Notes under the pieces: generated by a model | Seen by the model: the letters and a program-made list of their open reading frames with translations, nothing else | What the model was told of the DNA's origin: nothing | Databases searched by the model: none | Made by a program: the position numbers and the translations under genes | Assembly (NCBI GenBank): GCA_029204225.1 | Contig: CM055106.1 | Coordinates: 49,796,908-49,860,907 of the forward strand | Source: Diphasiastrum complanatum | Taxonomy: Eukaryota; Streptophyta; Lycopodiopsida; Lycopodiales; Lycopodiaceae | Reading direction: 5' to 3' | Length of the DNA: 64,000 nt | In this document: piece by piece, positions 20,217-34,811 of the stretch | Position numbering within the stretch: the first letter of the stretch is position 1 | How the letters are laid out: every line of letters starts with the position of its first letter

Positions 20217-20795
20217 TTTAGAATGGATGCTCTTTTAAAAATCACAAAGATTTTTGAATTTTAAAAGATCTATGAAAAGGCCTAAAGCTTACTAGAATGC
20301 CTATAGGCTTGTCTCTATCAAACTAGCACACAAGCTTGAATGATACTCAAAGATCTTACCAAAAATTCCTAGCTTTCACTCTCACAAAAAAAATTGCTTT
20401 ACACTTTTCTTAGAGATTTCACTTCAACTAAGGATCTGAACAAATCAGCCTCTAAGATCTGATCTTAGACTCTAAAAAAAAAATGCTTCAATGATCCAAA
20501 ACACTATTTGGTCATAGGCATTAGCTAGAATGAATCTAGATCAATACTATGCTTCAAAAAGCACCAAAAATGAGCTAGTATTGTGATTTTGGGACCAACA
20601 AACACAAAGTAACTTGAATTGAAAGTTGTTGTACGGTTTCACACATGTGAAAAGTACATACACAGTCTCCAAGTCGTTTTGATCCAAATGATTACAAGCT
20701 ATCACTCTAGAAGAACTCGCCCTCACTAGTATTGGCCAAAAACAAATTTTGCCAATGATCTTTACAAGATTTATGATTCAATGATCACTCTCTTA
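20217..20795 (-). other. Copia-A 5' leader between primer-binding site and gag
   Basis: About 580 bp without an open frame of note. It contains repeated short motifs like AGATC and a CACATGTG site near 20640. This position normally holds the RNA leader with packaging signals; no structure was identified by eye. Confidence 0.5.
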
Positions 20796-20811
20796 CTTAG
20801 CTCTGATACCA
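20796..20811 (-). promoter_or_regulatory. Copia-A primer-binding site (tRNAi-Met)
   Basis: On the minus strand TGGTATCAGAGCTAAG directly follows the 5' LTR end (CA at 20812-20813). The first 12 bases match the initiator tRNA-Met complement. Confidence 0.9.
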
Positions 20812-21670
20812 TGAAAAATTTTACAGTTTTTAGGACAATAATGATTGTACTTTACAATCATAGAGAGTTATTGGTTGCTTAATCAATGAATCTATCAAGT
20901 TCTACACATTAGATCTTGATCTAGATTCACTACACTTGGATTTAAGCAAGAGCAATGGATCAACACATCATTTTTTAGTGAGAGCGGCCTCACACGTGTG
21001 GAGTACTGTCCACTGTACGGACTGCACCTGAAACAACAAGTACAATGATACTAGATAGCAATCATACATAAAAATCACAAGACAAATGACTAGAAATCTC
21101 ACAAAAGCGTAGAGTGCAAAAGTCTCATCAATCTTCTTAGCAAAACGATGATCCTCTTATGGATCAAGTACATCCATGAGTCTGGTACAGTCCAGCAGGC
21201 CTTCACACGTGTAAAGAGTGCCACATAACTCAGATCTATCCATTTGATCCATCCTTGATCCTTATCCAATAGTTGACCTAGAATATGACTAAAATCCAGA
21301 AAGCTAGTCTCCTAGAATACAAGAATATTCCCTACAAAATAGGATCTAAGAAAAATGGTCAAATCTTATCTTCTAGTACTCTATACACACGTGTGAACAT
21401 CCACTTGCCATGTGGGAGCATTTACTCATGCACATGCAAGGAAAAGCTAATTTGTAGGTGACTAGTCAACTTGACTAAAAACTAGTCATTTCATGTTCCG
21501 ACTAACTAGAATGATACAAAATCGATTTGGATATATACAAAGATGAAAAGTACATCCTTTCACACGTGGGAACAGGTTCCACACGTGTGAAATCAGATCA
21601 TCAACATATTCTAATGTTTGATCAATATTTACATGAACCAATGTCAAGTGAGAAGTGACAATTTTCAACA
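20812..21670 (-). repeat. Copia-A 5' LTR (859 bp) with palindromic G-box array
   Basis: Nearly identical to the 3' LTR. CACACGTGTG or near variants occur at 20991-21000, 21204-21213, 21386-21395, 21561-21570 and 21580-21589. The last two form a near-perfect ~29-bp palindrome around a central GGTTCC/GGAAC. CACGTG is the plant G-box/ABRE core, bound by bZIP and bHLH factors, so a regulatory role in U3 is plausible but not shown. Confidence 0.85.
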
Positions 21671-21878
21671 CTCCTCACTTCTAACTTGGCAAATCTAGTG
21701 TACATCTATCTACAATTCCAAGAGCATACCTTAACTTAAAAAATGGATCTTTGGACAATGGTTTAATTAAGATATCAGCTATGCATTCGGATCATGGTAC
21801 ATGACGTAGTTGCACTTCCTTGGATTGTACCTTCTCCCTCACAAAGTGGTGAGCTATCTCAATATGCTATTTTCAACA
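21671..21878 (-). repeat. Copia-A: LTR tip fused to internal 3' end, outside the 5' LTR
   Basis: From the right end: TGTTGAAAAT, the first 10 bases of the LTR, is fused to AGCATATTGAGATAGC, which belongs to the RNase H 3' end (compare 16425-16445). The sequence then continues through the polypurine tract into the complete 5' LTR. The target duplication lies outside this extra 208-bp block, so the block was part of the inserted DNA or the remnant of a tandem copy. Confidence 0.85.
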
Positions 21879-21883
21879 ATTCC

Positions 21884-22284
21884 AACCAGGGAGGCTGAGA
21901 CTTGGTTGGAGCTCGCCCTGAGTCGCAACCCACACTCCCCTATAGTATTTGTGGGATTCACCACCTCCCCTCATACCAAGTACTCTACCCAGGCTGGTAA
22001 AGCATGTTTTCTCTCTCTAGAATTTATTGATCCCCAGGCTTCCTTTAATCATGCCTAGATCGTGTGAGGTGATTGCACATCGATCTGAGCTCTCTGGACT
22101 TCGCTAGAACCGATCAAAGATTTTCAGCCATAGGAACTTGGCGCCGGCTGGATTTTGGTCACAATGGTGCTGGGAGCGGCACCGGCGCTGGTGGCGCCGG
22201 GAGAGCAGGGGCGCTGCAAGCGCCGGGGACAATACTGGCGCCGATGCCGCCGGAAGTAAGGCTTGGAAAGGTAACTTTACATCA
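21884..22284 (-). repeat. LARD-A A2 3' LTR, proximal part
   Basis: Inverted copy of the first ~400 bp of the LARD-A LTR. The start on the minus strand is TGATGTAAAG, one base from TGTTGTAAAG. It contains the GGCGCC-rich zone (22140-22250), here with extra GGCGCC-type units relative to A1. Confidence 0.85.
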
Positions 22285-24594
22285 TCCACCCCGCCTTTAT
22301 AAAATCTGATGTCCTCATCAGATGTCAGATTAAAGTAAAGGTGCCTCCCAATCAAAAGTAACTATACATTTGATCTACTTGGCACAATACTCAATTTATT
22401 AGCCACTTTTTATAAACATTGAAGCTAGCACACCACAAGTCGGAGGCTCAGGTCTTTGTACTGAAAAATTACTTAACTTGAAAATATCACTTTGTCTGGG
22501 AAAAGCGTAGGTTCTATATCGCTTTCGTAAAACCCAAGAACCTTATTAACTGGTGACAGAGGTCTTTTTGTGAAATGTTCGCCCCTGTCGCTTCTGACTT
22601 TTGACTTTGGAACTCCTTTGAGCTCCTGATTTGTCCTTGATGCACTTTGTGTTGAGCTCCTTGAGCTCAAGATTTGATCAATTACGCGTAGGTATCAGGG
22701 CTCCATGAGCCAAAGGATTTATCATTTGATTGCCCACTTTATGGTCCACTCCGTGCCTTGTTGCTTCTGCACCTTGATTTCTCTCCTTGTCCCAGCCTGA
22801 TCTTGATACTTTTCATTTTTGGCTCTTTGAGGTCGGCAAAGATTGAGTACTCCGCAATGCACCTCTCACTTAGCTTGAAGTAGCTGTCTTTGAATCAATC
22901 CAAATGTAACCATTGACTTCGTGGAGAGCCAAGGGGTCGCACCAGTCTGATCCGCATACGAACTATCTCTTCGCGTTCGTTTGAAGTGCCATGTCCGTCG
23001 CGCAAAACTTGACTTTCACAATTCCATCACTGGTCAGTTGCCTCACAGTCAAAACAAGAAGTGTACATCTAGCTTGGCTTCAAGTAGCTCTCTTTGAATC
23101 AGACACATGCACCCAGAGTTTGCATTAGTCCGATCTCAACACGAACTGTCTCTTAGCGTCCGTTCGAAGTACCAAGTCTCTCGTGCAAGACTCAACTTTC
23201 ATAGTTCCTTCATTGATCAGCTGCCTTACACGTAACACGAGTCAGCGTACTCCTTATGTCTCCTCATCATTGCTGGTCCAGAGAAAGCCTATAACAAGCT
23301 TTCCCTTCCACAACAAAAACTTGACAACTTATTAGGTCCAAAGTTCGCCAGTCTCCTCGTCTAAGTATGGCTAGGTCACCTTGAATTTGCCCCCGTTTTG
23401 ATCAACTTTCATTCAAACTTTGCCCCAAGAGCTATAGAGGTGTGTGTGATAGTTCTCCTCCACTTATAAAAATAGTTGATCGAACTTAGAGTAGAGTTCT
23501 CAGACAAAAAGCCTTTCCAACACTTTGCTTCCCATCTGCTAGGATTATGGCTTGATCCAACTTATTGCCAATCTCTGAAGAGGATCCTAGTCTTTTTCCC
23601 CTTTGAGGAAAAACCCAACTGATATTGGATATCACCCATGCTCAGTGAGTTTCAGTTCCGAAGGTAGCCATCCCAAATGAAGACCAACTGCTCCATAGAA
23701 GATCTCCCTTGAAATTGCTCTTTCCAACTTTTTGACTTCCTGCTTGCATTTGGTGGGCGTCGTCGCAAATGGGACTAACCCAAGAAATAGGCTAGCCATC
23801 CATCCTTTGCAAACATCCAATCATTTTGTTGCCGTTCACGTGCGAGTACTTGAACTGTGAATCCGCCCCACAGATTTTGTAGTTCTCTTTGTTTGATGGT
23901 GTCAGCCTTCAAAAGAAAGGTTCCTTCTCGAGCCATCAGCTCCTTGTATCACAAGCAATCATGCAAACCAGGCAAAGCACGAGTACTAAGACTCACCATG
24001 AATACGTACAAGCAAGACACTCAGGCAGGTTTACTAACAGGTAACAAAGACAAGGTCCTCCTTTGAGATAGTCCTGCCAAAGGACCTTTGCCTGGCCACG
24101 CCCATACAGATCGATCACGGAATCAGCCCACAGAGAACACCCCTCCAACTATCCGTGCTATCACCATTAAGCAGCACATTGCCTCAGTCACGCCCCACCA
24201 CTTTTTGGTCGATAGCCCTTATAGCTAAACAATCGGTAGTTATCCTGCACCGACAGCTAACCACCCATGCTTTACACCCGAATTCGAGCAGCATATCTCT
24301 ATATCAATGGTTACCCGTACAGTTCGAATATGTCACCTCGCACCCCACAAGGCACAGACCGTGCTTACACCAAGCTAATGGTAGCACACTGCCTCATCTG
24401 TCCTACGTGCAGACAATGCCAGGCCCGAACCGCAAGAACTGACCGTGCTTACACCTCAAGGGCAACACCTTGACTCATCAAGTCCCCCGTTTTGTCAACC
24501 ACCCCAACCGTGGACGCACCTTGCACAACAGTTGTCTTGATGAACCCCAAACAATGGCCATTTCCGTGAGATCTGCATAGCTGACTGGCCACTC
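22285..24594 (-). other. LARD-A A2 internal region (non-coding)
   Basis: The polypurine tract (minus strand GGCGGGGTGGA, 22285-22296) is followed leftward-to-rightward by an inverted match to 3154-5743 of A1. The repeated GTGAAAGT/GATTCAAAGAG blocks and four leader stem-loops (24154-24177, 24268-24290, 24361-24387, 24445-24480) are present; the first A1 stem-loop is deleted. No retroviral motif is visible in any frame. Confidence 0.75.
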
Positions 24595-25521
24595 GGCTTT
24601 GATACCACATGTAGCGCAGGCATCCCAAAGGGAGCCGGGAACCACGACTTAGCTTCCCAGCCTTCAACTCTTGCCGTCCAAACCCACTTGACATACAAGT
24701 AGCCAAGTCGCCAACAACGATAAGACTTAACCAACTTGAAGTTCCGAAATCAACATTGAGATCCAACCTGGCGCCATGCTAGATCGGGGGTCCCGATGAG
24801 GGTGACTTCCCTCCAAGCAAGCCGCCCAACATACATCAAATTTAACCAACTCGGAGCTTCGTTACAGACGAGTAACATCCATTCCAAGCAAGGGATCTGA
24901 CTTACATCAGACTTAACCAACTGAAAGCTTTGTCACGAGCGCTGGAAGCCAACCTGGCGCCACGCCAGACTGGACAGCCATAAACAAGTAACTTCCACCC
25001 AAGCAAGCCATCCAATTCAGCCGATAGGTTAGGGCCCGTTCCCCAAAAGCTTAACCCATTCACGTTCATGCAAGGTACACTCAGAACCACAAGCCACGAT
25101 AGATATGAAAACAACCAGTTCCTGGACCAAATGGTCCCGACAGCATACCGCTGGCGCCACGGACCGAATGGTCCCAACGGCATACTGCTGGCATCCCGGG
25201 ATACGACCCTCAGCTATGTGCCAGGTCAAAAAGTTTGAAGCGGCCTTACAACTAGCGCTTTTACCGAACACTGAAACCCAGAAGGTAATCAGAGTCAGTT
25301 TGAGAAAAATCTCACTTTATTGATAAATCTGAGAAGGTTACATTTCAAGTGTGTGACCGACCCTAGTCTCCGGGGCGCTGGCATGCCAAGGCGGGTGCCA
25401 GGACAACATTCCAGCCAGGGAGGCTGAGACTTGGTTGGAGCTCGCCCTGAGTCGCAACCCACACTCCCCTATAGTATTGGTGGGATTCGCCACCTCTCCT
25501 CATACCAAGTACTCTGCCCAG
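24595..25521 (-). repeat. LARD-A A2 primer-binding site and 5' LTR, distal part
   Basis: TGGTATCAAAGCC (minus strand, 24607-24595) follows the LTR end CGCTACA (24616-24610). The LTR is an inverted match to A1 from about 2240 to its end. It is interrupted at 25521 by the solo LTR A4 and resumes at 26641. Confidence 0.85.
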
Positions 25522-26635
25522 TGTTATAAAGCTATCTTCATAAGCTTTACTTCCGGCGCCAGCATTGTCCCCGATGCCAACAGTGCCCCTACTGCTCCCG
25601 GCGCCAATGGCGCCACTGTGACCAGAATCCAGCCGGCGCCAAGTTCTTATGGCTGAAAATCTTTGATCGGTTCTAGCGAAGTCCAGAGAGCTCATATCGA
25701 TGTGCAATCACCTCACACGATCTAGGCATGATTAAAGGATGCCTGGGGATCAATAAAATCTAGACAGAGAAAATGACTTTCTAGAAAGAGAAAATAACTT
25801 TCTAGAGAGAGAGAAATGTGCTTTACCAGCCTGGGTAAAGTGCTTGGTATGAGGGGGGGGGTGCCGAATCCCACCAATACTACAAGGGAGTGCGGGTTGC
25901 GACTCAGGGCGAGCTCCAACCAAGTCTCAGCCTCCCTTGCTGGAATGTTGTCATGGCTCTCGCCTTGGCATGCTAGCGCCCCGGAGACTAGGGTCGGTCA
26001 CACACTTGAAATTTTTAAGCTGGCACATAGCTGAGGGTCATATCCCGGGATGCTAGCGGTATGTCGTCGGGACCATTCGGTCAGTGGCGCCAGTGGTATG
26101 CTGTCGGGACCATTTGGTCCCAGAACTGGTTGTCTCCAAATCTGTCGCGGCTTGTGGTTCTGAGTGTTCCTTGCATGAACGTGAATGGGTTAAGCTCTTG
26201 GGGAACGGGCTCTAACCTGTCGGCTAAGTTGCATGGCTTGCTTGCGTGGAAGATACCTGTTTATGGCTGTCCAGTCTGGTGTGGCGCCAGGTTGGCTTCT
26301 AGCGCTCGTGACGAAGCTTTCAGTTGGTTAAGTCTGATGTAAGTCAGACCGCTTGCTTGGAATGGATGTTGCTCGTTTGTAACGAAGCTTCGAGTTGGTC
26401 AAGTTTGATGTATGTCGGGCAGCTTGCTTGGAGAGAAGTCACCCACATCGGGACCCCCAATCTGGCATGGCGCCAGGTTGGATCTTAATGTTGGTTTTCG
26501 GAACTTTAAGTTGGTTAAGTCTGATTGTTGTTGCCGAGTTGGCTGCTTGTATGTCAAGTGGGTTTGGATGGCAAGGGTTGAAGGCTGGGAATCTAAGTCG
26601 TGGTTCCCGGCTCCCTTTGGGATGCCTGCGTTACA
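25522..26635 (+). mobile_element. LARD-A solo LTR (A4) inserted in the A2 5' LTR
   Basis: Begins TGTTATAAAGC and ends CTGCGTTACA, matching a LARD-A LTR end to end with a ~90-bp deletion near 26010 (ACACTTGAAATTTTTAAGC). Flanking pentamers are CCCAG (25517-25521) and CCCAT (26636-26640). The interrupted minus-strand LTR is recovered exactly when this block is removed. No internal sequence remains, the expected product of LTR-LTR recombination. Confidence 0.85.
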
Positions 26636-26640
26636 CCCAT

Positions 26641-26940
26641 GCTGGTAAAGCACATTTTCTCTCTCTAGGATTTTCTCCCTAGAAAGTCATTTTCTCTCTC
26701 TAGAATTTATTGATCCCCAGGCTTCCTTTAATCATGCCTAGATCGTGTGAGGTGATTGCACATCGATCTGAGCTCTCTGGACTTCGCTAGAACCGATCAA
26801 AGATTTTCAGCCATAGGAACTTGGCACCGGCTGGATTCTGGTCACAGTGGCGTCGAGAGCAGTAGGGGTGCTGCTGGTGCTGGAACAATGCTGGCGCCGG
26901 TGGCGCCGGAAGTAAGGCTTGTAAAGGTAACTTTACAACA
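26641..26940 (-). repeat. LARD-A A2 5' LTR, proximal part
   Basis: The first 300 bp of the LTR on the minus strand (TGTTGTAAAGTTACC at 26940 leftwards). Immediately beyond it, minus-strand AAGGGTGGA resembles the LARD-A polypurine tract, hinting at another internal remnant outside the LTR. Confidence 0.8.
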
Positions 26941-26951
26941 TCCACCCTTAT

Positions 26952-29390
<2,439 letters not shown>

Positions 29391-29945
29391 GTACAACATG
29401 CTCCTTCTACGAATATGCTGGAACCAAAACCTTCGATTGGCAATGACCAATGGAATTACAATACAGATCAAGATATTGGTTCTTCATAGCAATATGCTTC
29501 CTATGTTGCTGCACAACAACAATAGTCTAGATAGTGGGCTAGATCACCACTCGGATGTTTTGGATGTGGAGAAAATCACAGGATTGTTGAATGTCTGAAT
29601 AAAGGAAAGTTTACTCTCTTTTTCCAAGAATGCAAGTATGGACATTGTTACAAGGACTGTCTAGCGAGACCAAAACCACCGCCTGTAAATGCTCCTTTGA
29701 ATATGATTACAATTAAGCAAAGACCAGCAGTCCAACCTATTGAACCAAGTGCACAAGTGATGGTTGTCACACGAGCTCAGAAGCAAAAAGGAGTTGTCGT
29801 TGATCTAACATCTACAGAATTGATGGCAGCTACAGATCTACCTACCGCATCCGGGGTGTATCCAAATCTCAACTCTGAGAAGAAGAAATACCACAGTGGA
29901 TCAAAGACCTAAAGGAAGAAGAAGCCTTGGAAGCCGCTAGAGCTA
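29391..29945 (+). pseudogene. Gypsy-E1 gag nucleocapsid region, broken
   Basis: Homologous to the better preserved Gypsy-E2 (57694-58155). Reads PLGCFGCGENHRIVEC, a zinc knuckle, then FFQECKYGHCYKDC, a second knuckle whose first Cys is replaced by Phe, then MITIKQRPAVQP and VMVVTRAQKQK. Several stops occur upstream (SS*QYASYVAAQQQ). Its N-terminal part is cut by Penelope-like copy 1, and its C-terminal end by the MITE. Confidence 0.75.
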
Positions 29946-30218
29946 CAGGCTAAAAGCATGGTTTGGTGGTACAACATGGACTGTCAAGGACACTACCTTT
30001 TTTAGGTAGAAATGCATTTATGTTTTCTATTGGAGGAGAGAGAGTAGGCCCACCACTTACCCCCCAATACTCTAAGAGGATAGGCCCTTCATTGCATTAA
30101 CTCATGGGTAGCATCTATCAAGTTCCCTTCCAAATCCCCAAAAAGTGAAATGTACTACCAAAAGTTACAATGAAAAATGGGTTCTTTTTTTGTACCAGCA
30201 AAACATGCTTTTAGCCTG
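29946..30218. mobile_element. MITE (273 bp) in Gypsy-E1
   Basis: Imperfect 27-bp terminal inverted repeats: the left begins CAGGCTAAAAGCATG and continues with GTGGTAC; the right ends CATGCTTTTAGCCTG and is preceded by GTACCAGC. There is no coding capacity. It interrupts gag between LEAARATA-type coding and its continuation. The target duplication is ambiguous (CAG on both sides is possible), so PIF/Harbinger-like and hAT-like origins both remain open. Confidence 0.75.
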
Positions 30219-30365
30219 CAGTAGAGATTCATTCTACACTTGTGCCACCATCAAATTTACATGTTTTTTTTGCAAAGTACAAATCAACGTATGAATGTTA
30301 ACACTCAGTTGCATCATCGTGAAGAAGTGTTAATATTGATCTTGGCTAACTGAGTGTTGATCAAT
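30219..30365. other. Short insert with interleaved inverted repeats
   Basis: Holds AACACTCAGTT (30300) and its inverse AACTGAGTGTT (30347), and TTAATATTGATCTT (30331) with AAGATCAATATTA (30369). The arms interleave in the order A-B-A'-B'. The last arm is Gypsy coding sequence, so part of the symmetry may come from an insertion-linked duplication. Confidence 0.4.
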
Positions 30366-30415
30366 AGTAAGATCAATATTATATTGGGAGAATTTCCAAA
30401 GTTGGTGTCTCAAGT

Positions 30416-30900
30416 TAAAGAAGTGTTAGCCGAGAGATTGACCAAGATAAAACCAAAAGTCTACAGGAACCACTATTTTGTGTCGGTTTTGAAGATCCAA
30501 ATGAAGTACTCAATGTTGAGGTAGCCTGGGAGAGTGAGCAGAGGAATAACACTTTGCCAATACAGTATAAAAAATTTGATCGAGAGGCAGCCGTGATAGA
30601 TGCAGGTCCAGGAGTCAATCTCATTTCCACAAAGCTGTGCGTTAAATGGGGCCTTACAAGGATGAAACTTGCAAATTTTGCAATTAAATTAGCTGATCAG
30701 ACTACAGTTCTTCCTAAAGACATAGTGGAAGACATCTTAGTGAAAATTGCGAGAATCCAGCTTGCCATTACTTTTGTAGTAATGGACTTACCGGAAGCAC
30801 CATCAGTTTATCGCATTCTGTTGGGACGTCCATGGTTACGAGTTGTACAAGTAATTCATAACTGGGGAACAAGAAAGATTACATTTGAGAATTGCGAATG
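30416..30900 (+). pseudogene. Gypsy-E1 protease
   Basis: Open from 30554 with MPIQYKKFDREAAVIDAGPG, then VNLISTKLCVKWGLT and later YRILLGRPWLRVVQVIHNWG. This is a retropepsin-like fold. The expected catalytic DTG/DSG is DAG here and DGG in Gypsy-E2. It ends at 30900 just before non-Gypsy DNA. In an active element it would mature the polyprotein. Confidence 0.7.
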
Positions 30901-31288
30901 AGTCAGTTGAATGCTTACCAAATGTGAACAAACAACTTCAAATTCCGATTGGAGAGAGTGTGCTCCAGCGCTCCAGCGTGGGCTTGGACCTTACCAGTTT
31001 GTGGAAGAAAAAAACCTCTTCAAGGAGGCAGAAGCAACGTAGCATTTGATGAGAGGAGGAATAAAAAGAAAGAAGGTGGAGGTCCCTCGCTGGTCCTCCT
31101 TCCTTATATACTTTTATTCTTACTCATAAAAGCACAAAATAATGTAAGTGCTCACCATTAGATTAAGATCCCTAAGATCAAGTGAATCCTAGCCGTGGAA
31201 CTAGGAAACTTTAGGTGCTTTAATGCAAGTTAGGTAATGTCTCCAAAAAATGAATTAACACATAGTCCTCACAGGCTTATCATACTAC
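30901..31288. other. Unassigned DNA between Gypsy protease and Penelope-like copy 2
   Basis: About 390 bp with no recognised coding sequence or terminal repeat. It contains a TATA-like CTTATATACTTT near 31106 and a GA-rich patch (31050-31080). Confidence 0.4.
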
Positions 31289-33062
<1,774 letters not shown>

Positions 33063-33502
33063 TTTTTTAAGTGACAAGGAAATATCACTTTCCATACTCT
33101 TTTACGAAAAGCATTTTAGATCACCTAGCTGAAACGGAAGCATATAGTTTTTTGGATGGATTCAGTGAATTTAAGTTAAAATCACACCTGCGGATTCACA
33201 TAAAATAGCTTTTGCAACAGAATGGAGAACTTATGTTTATAAAGTCATGTCGTTTGGACTATGTAATGCACCAAGTTTATTTTACTAGGTTCTGCAATTT
33301 GCTTTCAAGAAATGTTTGCAAAAATTTGTTGAAATTTATTTGGATGATCTTGGAGTCCACAGTTTGGAAACAGACCATCTAGAACATTTGGAAAAAATGC
33401 TTGAACGATGTTGTAAGTACCATATTTTCTTGAATGTAGAAAAATATCAGATTTGGATTACTCATGGAGTTGTTCTTGGACATGTAATATCAAGACATGG
33501 AG
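33063..33502 (+). pseudogene. Gypsy-E1 reverse transcriptase, central part
   Basis: Reads AYSFLDGFS-like sequence with a shift, then YKVMSFGLCNAPSLF, KFVEIYLDDLGVHS (catalytic YLDD, 33334-33375), CKYHIFLNVEKYQIW and GVVLGHVISRHG. It matches Gypsy-E2 closely. It stops at RHG, where the sequence jumps to the integrase C-terminus; RNase H and the integrase core are deleted. Confidence 0.8.
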
Positions 33503-33975
33503 TGGGCATTCAGAACAACTTATAAAGTTAGTACAAATCAGACACCATTTCAACTTGTCTATGGTCAAGATGCAGTTATGCCGATCAAATTTTGAATACC
33601 ATCTTTACACATAGCAATAACGGAACAGTTGGATAATGCTAAATCTTTACAACTATCTCATGAGGCTTTGCATAAACTTTGTGAAACCAGATCGATGGCA
33701 GTTCATGCACTAGCAACAGAGAAAGCTCATCGCAAGGCATGGCATGATCGTCGTTTACATAAGAAAGATCTAAAGGATAGAGATTTGGCTTTGATGTACA
33801 AGACATAATTGATCAAGGGAAAATTGAAATTCACAAGTGGAGGACCATACAGAATTAAAGAGATAATATCGTATGGAGCAATGATCTTGGAACACTTGGA
33901 TGGAAGAAGATTTAATACCCCTGTAAATGATAGTCGATTACGCAAGTTTTGGCAGCCAGATTTACCAGCCTGATC
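33503..33975 (+). pseudogene. Gypsy-E1 integrase C-terminal domain
   Basis: Begins WAFRTTYKVSTNQTPFQLVYGQ, the conserved end of the Gypsy integrase core, and continues through AHRKAWHDRRLHKKD to FTSGGPYRIKEIISYGAMI and RLRKFWQPDLPA. GGPYRI is the GPY/F module. The form of this module and the final PVND.RL motif resemble non-chromovirus (Tat/Athila-like) elements, weakly. One in-frame stop follows DLALMYKT. Confidence 0.75.
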
Positions 33976-34811
33976 AACGATTTGTACAATTTTTACTGTA
34001 TTTGTTTTTCAATTTTGTTGTTTTTTTATTAATTGTTGAATCTTTTTTTTGGAAAAGACATTGAAAAGAACAAAACAAGAAGAATGATGAGCAAAAGTCA
34101 AGAAAGTCATCAAATCAAAAAAAAAAAAAAAATGCAAGAAAGTATTTTCAGAACTCAATTTTTGATGAAAAATGACTAAAAAAATCACTATTTTAGTCAG
34201 ATCTTCATTTAAACAGTCATATGAACCTTTGTCGAGTTGCCGGTTGATACATCCAATTCAGATTTACCTACATTGAGTTGGGAGAAGGTTGGTTTGCAGA
34301 GGAAGTACATGTTTTGAAGCTAGGTGAGAGTTCAGAATTATGCTACTTTGAAAACCTTCGCTGGAGCATGTTTCACTCAGTATGAACCTTTGTCGAGCAT
34401 CTTTCACTCAGAATACCAAAATTAGGTCAGATGAAGGTTGAAACCCTGAAAATGTCATTAAATGCAATAGGCGCGGGTTGAAACCTTAACTACAGGACCT
34501 TTTTCCCTTCTACTCTCAGTGTTTACCAGTTCCTACATGTCATCATGTCTTCTATTGAGCCTGATACTTCTATTTCACCCCACTCTATTGTTCTATGTGA
34601 TGTTCCGACCTCAACGGACATCATGGCGCTCCCTAGCACGGAAAAAGTGGCTGAATGGATGAATCTCATCGAAGGCAATAGGAACATGCCATAGTCTTTC
34701 AAACAAAATCAGTATGGAATTTATCAGCATGGCCTTCGGTACCCAGAATGAGGCCAAAGCTAAATTTAACGTGACCTTCCAAGGAGCAGTGCACAAGGTG
34801 CGGGTCTCTGA
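33976..34811 (+). other. Gypsy-E1 3' non-coding region and orphan frames
   Basis: AT-rich start with oligo-T and oligo-A runs, then short imperfect repeats (GAACCTTTGTCGAG at 34222 and 34383; TTTCACTCAG at 34371 and 34402). At 34543-34694 a small plus frame reads MSSIEPDTSISPHSIVL and continues to EWMNLIEGNRNMP; a second frame after it reads MAFGTQNEAKAKFNVTFQGA. They look protein-like but match nothing I recognise, perhaps a broken gag start. Confidence 0.4.

Larger units (their letters stand above)
15378..21878 (-). mobile_element. Copia-A: near-complete Ty1/Copia element with extra 5' segment
   Basis: Bounded by the perfect 5-bp duplication ATTCC (15373-15377 and 21879-21883) within the LARD-A A2 LTR. 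Right to left: LTR tip plus internal 3' end (21878-21671), 5' LTR (21670-20812), primer-binding site, gag, protease, integrase, RT-RNase H, polypurine tract (GTGAGGAGGAG), 3' LTR (16241-15378). The two LTRs differ by only a few substitutions and short indels, so it is the youngest full-length element here, but gag-pol carries stops and frame changes. Confidence 0.9.
15023..26940 (-). mobile_element. LARD-A copy A2 with nested insertions
   Basis: Reading right to left: 5' LTR (26940-26641 and 25521-24610, split by solo LTR A4), primer-binding site TGGTATCAAAGCC (24607-24595), internal region (24594-22301), polypurine tract, and 3' LTR (22284-21884 and 15377-15023, split by Copia-A and truncated at its far end). 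The 5' LTR adds up to about 1212 bp, matching A1. The internal region is an inverted homologue of A1 without gag/pol. It is the host of two later insertions, so it is older than both. Confidence 0.85.
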
